A DNA stretch of 64,000 nucleotides from Omphalotus guepiniiformis (Eukaryota; Basidiomycota; Agaricomycetes; Agaricales; Omphalotaceae). A program made the translations under genes and the position numbers. Position 1 is the first letter of the stretch. Each line of letters starts with the position of its first letter. Location: positions 62,001 to 126,000 of the forward strand of contig JAQOOI010000031.1 of NCBI GenBank assembly GCA_028554645.1. Direction: 5' to 3'. Shown one piece after another: positions 24,930 to 33,231 of the stretch. A model generated the notes under the pieces. The model was given only the letters and a program-made list of their open reading frames with translations, searched no databases and was not told the origin of the DNA.

Positions 24930-26487
24930 TCATACAAGGAACTTCCCATCAGTCATCCCCCCATCTATCACGGAGCCGAAAGACTTACGTATCCAGAATA
25001 CACTGTGTTCAGGATCTTCACATCCACCAACTATAGTATTCGCGCTGATTAAACAGGTAGCATTCCCCCTGTAGCCGAAAGACGCCGGATCATCTGCTAT
25101 CGATGTGAACAGCCTGCACGAAACACCATTTCGGTTGTGAGCATTGAAATCGCAGAGGGGCGAATAGGAGGATCCAATAGGTTCTCCGTACCTTTCGAGG
25201 TTGACGAACGCGACATTCGTTCCATTCACAGTATTAGCCTCACGGAGGTATGAGAACACTCGGTTCTGTAGCTCATCTATTTCAGCGGTATGCTTGTACA
25301 TCTGGGAAAACTCATTCAGATTTCAAAATGGAAACCATGAAATGAATGATTAAACAATACCCCTTGAACAAGGATGTTTGTGGCGCCGTTGGCCTGCAAC
25401 TCCCCCAATTTCGTGACCTAGACGGCATGTATCAGACTGGTATATGCGTTGACCTTGGGAGCACTTGCTTACATAGGTTTGGTACGCCAGGTCTAGATCG
25501 CCGCCCGCTGGCCAAAGGTATAAATATCATCTCTTGTTCTGAGGCATCTTTCGTTTAAACATTCTCACCAAGTTTGAACTGACCGTCGTCACTTGAATAA
25601 ACAAACATAAGAATCGAGAACCAAGGGAAACAAGGAATGGATTCCTTACTTGATTCCGAACGATACGGTATAAAGCGTATCACTTGGTACCAACTCATCA
25701 AGGAACTTTCCCTGGAGCAGGAATAACCTATAAAGGTGCATCAAGTACAAGTATTTCCCGCAGTGTATAGCAGATATTCACGCTGTCTCGGATACGAAAT
25801 CAGTACGTTGTACTCCCTGGACAGCTTTCGCATCAGAATCGCAATATAGATAGGTAATAGAGCCGAGCACGCACCGTCTTGTTATTCGGAGTGGTAGTAT
25901 TATAGGCAAAGTTATCAATAATTGCACCACCCCATGCGTACTATATCATCCAGCACTTTAGTTCACATTGTAGGAGGTCAACAAACTAAATCTGCTTACA
26001 TTCAACAACTTCGCGCTAAGCTCGTTCGCGATGTCTTCGACCCATATAAACCCATCGCTAGCTCTTCTGTTCTCCGTGGTCCGTGCACCGGCAGAGGGTG
26101 ACGGTGGCCATAGGATAGGAGGAACCGGGACTGTGCCATTTGCTAGAGAACCGGACCGTTAGACAATTATTCGATCCTGAAACGCGAGTTTGAGCGCTTA
26201 CCACCATTGGATGTCCAGGAATCTCCAAAAGCGACGATGGTCCTACATTTCCGTAAGCTAACGAATATTAACGAAGAACACCACTGGACGTACTTCGTAG
26301 TTTCAAGCTGTATCCCCACGTTTACCTCCGTGAAGTTCCCCGAAGACAATGCCCCGCAAAGCGGCTCGACAGCGAGCGTCAACGGAAATGTACTGTTGAT
26401 AAGCACGGGGAAATCTTTTTGCGCGCATGATTGGACCGAGAAAGACAAGAGAAATGGAATCCAGATATGGATCAATCTGGGAAACAT
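24930..26487 (-). CDS. SGNH/GDSL hydrolase, CE16 acetylesterase-like
   Basis: ATG 26487 opens MFPRLIHIWIPFLLSFSVQS, a signal peptide. Block I follows: TIVAFGDSWTSNGG, with Ser of GDSW as nucleophile. The next exon reads GANGTVPVPPILWPPSPSAG and DGFIWVEDIANELSAKLLN. After a further intron come YAWGGAIIDNFAYNTTTPNN (block II Gly) and further short exons. The last exon seen reads VSCRLFTSIADDPASFGYRG, then CEDPEHSVFW, and stops at 24930. CE16 esterases remove acetyl groups from cello- or xylo-oligosaccharides. The GDSW lies unusually far from the start (about residue 90), so an intron may be hidden in exon 1. The usual C-terminal D-x-x-H block (a HP after DPEHxxxW) is not seen, so either a last exon was missed or the copy is degenerate. 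Confidence 0.7.
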
Positions 26488-27277
26488 TCTTGAAAGGATT
26501 ACAGTCTCAGCCTAGCACACAAGCACTTTGAGTTCGCAGAGAGTGAAATATAAAGATTATGTTTATACCATCTACGATGATGTTCCACGATCCGTCTCCG
26601 GCACGTAAACGAGTAACATATACCAGGTGACCCTACTTCTTCTGGTCTTGCTCATTACATTGAACAACAGCCGTATGAATCGAGTCCAGGGCCTGACTTC
26701 TTCTGCGCTCATGTGTTGGAGTTGACGGACCGTGAATCCCCTCTGCTCAGATGACTACAGAAGCATTGTCAGAGAGAAGAGGCATGAGATGCACACGGCG
26801 CACAATCCACTGTTGACCCAATTGAAACTCCGACTAAACTTTTTCCATGCCTATCTTCGACCAGATTCAAGTTTCTGGGCGGAAAGCCGCAATCTACTAC
26901 TGGGCATTCGGGATACCAGACTGAAAATCTCGAGCACTAACAAGTAGCAGTACGACACATCGTAGTGACCAGTCGTCAAAAATATGCAGAGCATAAAAGC
27001 ACTACAGCCGGACCAGCGGTTTCAAAATGGGATGAAGTGTAGAAGAAAGGAAACAGCCTCCTGGTCACCCGTTTCTCGCTCTCTTTTATCCATGTACGTG
27101 ATTGATATAATCACTGGCCCCTCCTCATTCAAGGACTAAACGTAAAGTGAACCCGGCCCCTCTGAAGATAATCCGCATCTTCACAGGGCCATTTTACCTG
27201 GCTACCTCATTTCAATCCCTTCAATCCAACAAATAACCGCAATCTTCGAAGCTCGTCCTTCCATTCGTTCGTTTCCC
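26488..27277. other. intergenic, no gene seen
   Basis: The ORFs (such as 26732-26947) have no domain character. The stretch should contain the esterase promoter at the left and the 3' UTR of the next minus-strand gene at the right. Confidence 0.45.
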
Positions 27278-28397
27278 TCACCAACCTCGAGGAGTAGAAA
27301 CTCTCGGATCCCTAAAATCCTTCACATCCCAAGCTCTAAAAAGGTTCTGGTCGTAATACCCAGGAAAGGAAGGTACTTCTTGAAGTTTCTGAAGTGGATA
27401 GCACGATGCCATCATTTTAGTTGGACTCGTCGTTCCGTCCATTAATACCAACATGTTAGCATTCTCGTTAAGGTAGGATATTCGAACAACAGGGTGAGGC
27501 GTCCGACAGTAATTTGCTCGAAGTGGTTCAAGTTCGTCACCCCGCAGGGGTTGGCCGAGCTTATTTGTGCCTGGGATCCACACCTATGGAAAGGAGCATA
27601 TTCAGATCATAGGGTGTCAAGTTGGCCTCAAGTCAGACCTGGCGGAAGAGAAAATAAACCAGTACACTGACTTTTCTGACCCCCTTCCAGTATTCACGGT
27701 TTGCATAGAAGAGACAAACGAAAGGTGCCCTCTTACTATTCTGGGCTGCCATAATTGCATAGGCGGCAGCTCTGATGGAAGAAAACATGTACGTTAATTG
27801 GTCGATGTATTGAGCGCATGATTGAACTCACTCGCTCCGTCTATCCGCCAGGTAAATCCCAGCTCCTATCATAGAACCTCTACCACTAGTAGAAATCTTT
27901 CGGAATGTGCGTTGCGCATATAGATTGGCCTGGGCTTCATCTGTACCGGTATACCCAATAAAATCGTAAGCAGCATGCTTGTCTTTCGAAGTTTTCCCAA
28001 AAATTCGAGCTTGCAACGTTGTTTTATTGCTCTGAGTATAGGATTCGGTCAGTGTCTGACTCGACGCACGATCATTGAGCTAGGGAAGACATACTAGATG
28101 TTCAACGAGATCGTGATAGTCGGGTGCAGTTTCATTGTTCTAAGGAGAGTGCTTCCATAGCCTGTCACGAGCGCGAATAGGGGGTGAGCGTACCAGAAGT
28201 TTGAAGAACTCATGATCACCGGGACTTTCTACTAGATCAGCCCGATTCGTCTGTACAAAGCAGATGTAAGTAAGTGAGAAGAATACATATGCGAGCTTCG
28301 AGTGCACCGATAGAGGTATAGCAGTTGCCGTATGGGAGATGCAAGTCAGAACGAGAGTAGTCGTGAGCATGAGGAATTGACAAGTGGTACGTGGCAT
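27278..28397 (-). CDS. secreted ADP-ribosyltransferase-like protein, copy 1
   Basis: From Met 28397 there is a clear signal peptide (hydrophobic TTTLVLTCISHTATA) and then several short exons. The central exon (28016-27828) carries YDFIGYTGT, KISTSGRGS and GAGIYLAD. These match in order the strand-1 motif, the S-x-S-like element and the GIYLAD motif of the diphtheria-toxin/PARP-like transferase fold. The next exon starts with AAQNSK..PFVC. The last (27583-27278) holds ANMLVLMDGT, GYYDQNLFRAWDVKDFRD and the C-terminus. A paralog with the same architecture lies at 54993-56251. The fold assignment is by motif only. The strand-1 residue is Gly-Tyr where His is usual, so enzymatic activity is uncertain. 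It is secreted and has no known function in mushrooms. Met 28409 is an alternative start, but the signal peptide favours 28397. Confidence 0.6.
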
Positions 28398-28432
28398 GTC
28401 GAAGAGCATTGAAGAGAATGAAACAGAGTGTA

Positions 28433-28512
28433 ATGCTTGAGTGTCGGTGGGAGGACCAGCCTGCCAATGAAGATGCTTGAGTGTCGGTGGGAGGACCAGC
28501 CTGCCAAGGAAG
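28433..28512. repeat. 40-bp tandem duplication in 5' region of transferase-like copy 1
   Basis: Two consecutive 40-bp units (28433-28472 and 28473-28512) differ at one base. Each contains GGGAGGACCAGCCT (28449-28462 and 28489-28502). The same 14-mer occurs once at 56370-56383 in the matching place before the paralogous gene. Confidence 0.9.
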
Positions 28513-28537
28513 AAAAAACAGCATTCGACAATCCATG

Positions 28538-28545
28538 TATTTATA
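28538..28545 (-). promoter_or_regulatory. TATA box of transferase-like copy 1
   Basis: TATAAATA on the minus strand, about 140 bp before the start codon at 28397. The paralog has TATAAAAG (56426-56419) at a similar distance from its start. Confidence 0.6.
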
Positions 28546-29394
28546 CCCCATCCTCAAGTCTGCCCACTTCTCCTCAGGACTTACCCAATGGAACTAGCAG
28601 AGATGGGACCCTTGAAGCTTGAGCTTGATTATCCACACTGCCGCTTACTGCTACTCGCACTCCCGGGATTGCCACTTTTGCAAGGACAAAACATACGGCC
28701 AGTCGGTGTGGCGATGCGCTCACCATGCCAATCAACCAGTCCCAAGTGATTGTGATGGTAATCTATTGTATATGTCCGAGGTTGAAGCCTTCGAAGTTCT
28801 GTAAAACAGTCTCCACGCTGACTCTCCAACGGTGTTTCTGTCTAGGGATCATACTTTCTTCCAACGCAGGTATGTCTAAGGGAGACCCCAAAATCCTGCT
28901 GAAATAACCGAGACTCAAGACCCATGAATGCCTCTCCGTGACTCTCAAGGCGAGCGCTGTCGGTCTGAGTACGACTGCTGTCTTCTTTCGTGCTCAAACC
29001 ATATACCTTGATCTGCATTGCTCATCACAAAGGCTGTACTCAGCTCGCCACACTTCCGAGCCTCGTCAACAAGGAATTGGAAGTAAGGTGACTACCAATG
29101 ATAGTCGTTGACTCTAATAATGAGGCTGAAATGGTTGTGCTGCCGGTGGGGCTCATAGGACGACTGGTGAGATACAGGTGCGAAATGCAAGCAATCAGTG
29201 TAACGAACACTGCAGACGTATTCCAAGGAATTCAGATTCAGACTCGACAAGAACCAGTCTTACACTGGAAATCGCAAACATGAATTCAACTCTTCTACAC
29301 CCACATCATCTATTAGTATGTCACCCGCCTAATCCATAACTACGAATCTTCCGCTCGCATCGTGCATGCAAGCCGCTCGCGTGAATAGCAGCCA
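28546..29394. other. intergenic, no gene seen
   Basis: No exon chain or domain is found on either strand between the transferase-like gene and QCR6. Confidence 0.45.
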
Positions 29395-30230
29395 TTATCT
29401 GAGCTTGCCGAATAGTTTGGGGGCAGCACAGTCATCGACGCAGTGCATCAAGCTAGGTAAGAAGAGGGATACGTGTGTTAGCGTCGGTTGGAGGTCGAAG
29501 AGGTTGGAGGCAGAGGAGAGGAAGACGAAAACGAGCGTTGAATGGGAATGGCGGAGGAGTAAGGGGCAGGATGTAGCAAACGAAGGAGAGGAGGAATGGA
29601 GAAAAAGGGCAAGAAAGCGAGAACATACTGGACTGGTTATATGTATCCCAACGAACACAACACCGCCATTGCGTAGAACAAGACAAATACCAACGTCAAG
29701 GTCAACATCATCTCGCCTTTCTCGAAAGGAAAAAAAAACACGTACACCTATACCCACAAATCAACCATTGAGTCGTCAGTCAAAAACAGAAACGAGACTA
29801 AAAACGAGATGAACGTACAATTCCTCAACACAGTCCTCTCCTTTGTACCCTTCACCACCTCCGACTTTCTCCTGACAATGCTCAAAATGCTTCGCGAGCG
29901 CAGCGCACTTTGCAGAGGTTTTGCATTCTTCGCGGATGGCGGGGTGCTCCTGTTCGTTCATTCGCATTCGTTCGAGCGTTGCGTGCGTGTAATGGCGTGG
30001 TAGAAGAAAAGAGCGAACTCATAAGCAAAAAACGACAAAAAAAAGAGAAAAAGAAAAAAGAAACACATCACAGACCAACGAAACAACTATATACTCACAT
30101 CCTCAGGCTCTTCTTCCTCTTCCTCGACTTCCTCCTCTTTCGCCTCAGCCTTGGAATCAACAGGCTTCTCCTCCGCGTCGGCACGAACAGTAGTCAAGAA
30201 CGAAGAGAAGAACGACGTGACGCTGCTCAT
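29395..30230 (-). CDS. QCR6: cytochrome b-c1 complex subunit 6 (hinge protein)
   Basis: ATG 30230 opens MSSVTSFFSSFLTTVRADAE, then an acidic stretch (EEEVEEEEEEPED) that ends at a GTGAGT donor. Exon 2 contains EHPAIREECKTSAKCAALAK, HFEHCQEKVGGGEGYKGEDC and VEE. Exon 3 gives FLMHCVDDCAAPKLFGKLR with the stop at 29395. The acidic N-terminal region and the Cys pattern (C..S..C, HC, DC, HC..DC) are those of the mitochondrial hinge protein, which helps dock cytochrome c to cytochrome c1 in respiratory complex III. It is a single-copy housekeeping gene and complete here. Exon 2 ends GAATT and exon 3 begins CTTGATG, which closes the frame as EEFLMHC. Confidence 0.93.
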
Positions 30231-30388
30231 TTTCGGCGGTGCTTTTTTTTGAGATATACTCGGGATTCAGGTGGTAGTGGTCGTTGTCCGACTCGTGGTC
30301 AAGTGACGGAAGTGACCGGGATTGCTTACCGTGGGAAGCTAACACCGTACTCAAGCCTTACATAACCTGTCTTGAGCATATAAAGCAT

Positions 30389-30462
30389 GGTTCGATGGCG
30401 TAGTTGGTTATCGCATCTGTCTAACACACAGAAGGTCCCCGGTTCGAGCCCGGGTCGAATCA
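30389..30462 (+). tRNA. tRNA-Val (anticodon AAC)
   Basis: The 74-nt gene is identical to the one at 941-1014, with a full cloverleaf, anticodon AAC, no intron, and A and B boxes inside. A T6 run at 30482-30487 is a good Pol III terminator. The gene lies exactly at the left border of the CpG-depleted block. Confidence 0.96.
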
Positions 30463-30481
30463 TGGGGTGGCGTAAGTTATG

Positions 30482-30487
30482 TTTTTT
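30482..30487 (+). terminator. RNA polymerase III terminator of tRNA-Val
   Basis: Six consecutive T residues lie 20 nt downstream of the tRNA 3' end, the standard Pol III stop signal. Confidence 0.75.
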
Positions 30488-33050
30488 GATTCTTTCACAT
30501 TGCATTTGAGCTCAGAACAGTGGAAACTGTACAAACTGTACTGATGACTTTCAGATGTTCCTCAAACTACTAAATGGAATAGGACCACTGGAATTTGTAG
30601 ACTTCATATTGAGTCAAGCTCATAAACCAAGAAATACTATCATTCATAAGTTTTTCTTCCCTAGTCTCAAGATTTCTCAAGGTCTGAATCACCTTAAAGT
30701 CTGATATCAACTCAACCTATCTGAGATTCAAGGAGATTCAGATATTGTTATACATTTGTATCTTTCAATAGGCAAAAGTATATTCAAACAAGATTGAATC
30801 ACTTTGCACAAGACTCAGTTTTATATGCATTTATTTTAAGCTTTAATTCTAAAGTAATGAAGTCAATTGGTTTTTAAATGTGAAACAATGTAAAAAGCCT
30901 ATATAGTCAATGTCTAAACTGATATTCACTGTCAAAATCAATCTTAACTTATCTTATACATGGTTCATTGAAACTTTTATATGTTAATCCAGTCAACAAT
31001 AAGTTGGTTAAGTATATGGTTTCTCAAGGTGTTTTATATACTTGAAATTCAATTTGTATAATATGCTATAGAGAGGGAAAAAATATTAAATCTAGTAAGA
31101 GCCTATATAGACTATACAAACATCAATTATAATGCACTTAGGCTTTACAGGTCTTCCAGGTCTGAATACACAAAAGAAGATGATATTTGAGAAAGCCTAT
31201 TAGGATCTCTAAGAACATCTTAGTAGAGATAACCTAAAAAACCTGCATGATCTGAGCAAATCTGACAGACCTGGACACACCTAAGAGCACCTACAGACAC
31301 CTAATGCCAGGCTATTCTGAATTAGCCTTAATGATAAGCTAAGGTGCCTTAAGACAATTAGATTCTCTCCAGATATTACCATTTTATCTATGCATACAAG
31401 GAATATTTGAATGACCTATTTAGTCCCTTTCTAGGAGCTTGAATTGCTACAAACACAGTAGTTTGCTAATACTCATTCAGATTTTACTGGCTAAAATATA
31501 TCAGAAACAGTCATAACTTCACAATTTCGTATATTGTAGATATCCCATACAATATGAGAAGATCTAAATATACCAAACAAAAACTCTTCAGACAACATTC
31601 AAGCAAACTACTATCTGTTTTTTCTTTTTTTTGTTAGCATATCAGATTTACAGGATCAACACATCATTGCATAAAGCAACCTTGACTTTGATCACAAAGC
31701 TATAATAAATGGTGAACAAAACAGTATAAAATAAAACACATAAACTTACGTTCAGCAAGGAACAAATGCTGACGAGTGTCAGATGGCACACTAGGTTCCA
31801 AAGTGATCTAAAGTAGAGCTGATTAGTGAGGTTAGATAACTAAGGATAAGAAAATGACTGATTGGACTAGTCACTGGATTGACAGTGAAGTTGGCTCCCC
31901 AGATAGTTACAGCCATTCCACTTGCATTTTCAATCAATCTAAGCAATCAAATAGTCAGTCAGTTTTTAAAAGATTATCTCTTTAGCTCTTACTGAAAAGG
32001 ACCAGAAGGCTGAAGGTTATTGATGGGGACAATTTGCCATACAGTATCGGAACCTTTAATTGCAGTGGTTTGAGCACGGACAGCATTGGCACCAGTTAAT
32101 GAGCCAGTGTAAGTCAAAGTGGTGTTGCACTTTGAGTTAATAATCTATAGCAGAGTAAGATTAGTATGTGCATTACTTTTAATGAACTATGGCTTCGAGA
32201 AGTATACCTCAAAAGTATTCACACCACTGGTACCAAGATTCCACTGTGAAACAACATCAGTCTCACACACAACATAGACTTTGATACCACCTACCTGTTG
32301 ATCTACAGTAGCAACATGGCTGAAAGCCTGTACAGTGGTGTAGTTTGCACAACCACCACTGACTAGGTCAACAGCAAATGATTTGGTACTGTCTAAGATA
32401 CTGACAGGAGAAGCAGCGGCAAGAGCAGTAGTTAGGTTGAGCAGGTTTACCATTGTGTTTATAAGAGAGAGGATTGATGAAGATGGTTCAAAAAGGTGAG
32501 GTAGCTGGTGTTTTATACCCTTGCTTAGTGCCGGCATTCATTGTCTAATATGTGTCTTGTAGAGTCAGAAGTGTGACTGACTTAATTGATGATTGATGCA
32601 AGCTTTCATTCTTTGACATGTGTCTTCACAGGTTAGAAGTGTGATTCACTTATTGATGAAAGAATGGAAGAAATCTGTACATTCCATTCAAGCTATCATT
32701 GAAGTTTTTGTTTGTTGTGAAAATGGTTAATTAGATTTTTTCAGTACAACTTGAAAGTTGATATAACTTCTTAAACACAACTTCCATATTTTGTGTATTT
32801 GTTGTGTATCATAGATTCTTGCATTGTAGCAAATAGTTTCCTCAAGTTAGTTGGGCATATTCCATACATTAGACTCGGAAGATGCCAAACAGGTATTGAG
32901 GGTTCCATTACAACTGTAGGAAATATGTTACTAGAAGCTAGCTAACCACTGTCTTCCATGCAATAGTTAGTATCAGATGTCAAACGGGCATCACTTAGAG
33001 AGGGTCGATTGTCTGTCAAATCATCAACTCAGCTATATTCTAGAGCATTA
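30488..33050. other. CpG-depleted AT-rich block
   Basis: From 30488 to about 31526 I find no CG dinucleotide at all, and only scattered ones up to about 33000. The DNA on both sides has CpG at ordinary frequency. TG and CA are frequent. The left border is abrupt, just after the tRNA terminator. The right border is gradual, near 32870-33050. No transposon ORF is visible. One small secreted-protein gene lies inside at about 31750-32453. Between 30488 and 31740 I see no gene. Confidence 0.8.
31752..32453 (-). CDS. small secreted protein, carbohydrate-binding-like, unknown
   Basis: ATG 32453 opens MVNLLNLTTALAAASPVSIL, a secretion signal, and the first exon continues KSFAVDLVSGGCANYTTVQA and VVCETDVVSQWNLG. 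Exons on the minus strand then give IINSKCNTTLTYTGSLTGAN, VWQIVPINNLQPSGPF, RLIENASGMAVTIWGANFTV and ITLEPSVPSDTRQHLFLAE, joined by short GT..AG introns. The repeated pattern of short beta strands with W-Q-I and RLIEN..GMAVT resembles beta-trefoil (ricin-B-like) lectin repeats, but I cannot confirm it. TATAAAA on the minus strand (32517-32511) lies about 60 bp before the start codon. The exact 3' end is uncertain, with a possible further exon beyond a GTAAGT at about 31751. The exons keep an open frame even though they lie in the CpG-depleted block. Confidence 0.6.
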
Positions 33051-33231
33051 CCGATGGGCTTAGCACCGCATCAGCTTGTACCGAATGTGCTTGTCACTGG
33101 CACTGGCTCATAAACGAACAAGTGGGTTATGCCTTGTTCAGCGGAACGATGCGTATATTTGGACTCAAACAGATATGGCCTTAACTTGAGCAGTTCTGCA
33201 CCAAACTTACATACTAGCAGCAGGTTCTAAC
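32454..33231. other. intergenic, CpG-poor, no further gene
   Basis: This is the promoter of the small secreted-protein gene (TATA at 32511-32517) and then AT-rich sequence up to the 3' end of the helicase. No other gene is seen. Confidence 0.45.

Noticed and set aside
29366..29812. 148-aa ORF on the plus strand
   Set aside because: It is antisense to QCR6 and its introns and consists of low-complexity Arg/Lys/Glu sequence.
30488..33050. CpG-poor block as a mitochondrial DNA insertion
   Set aside because: I saw no mitochondrial gene fragment and the block contains a nuclear-type secreted gene with spliceosomal introns and a TATA box.
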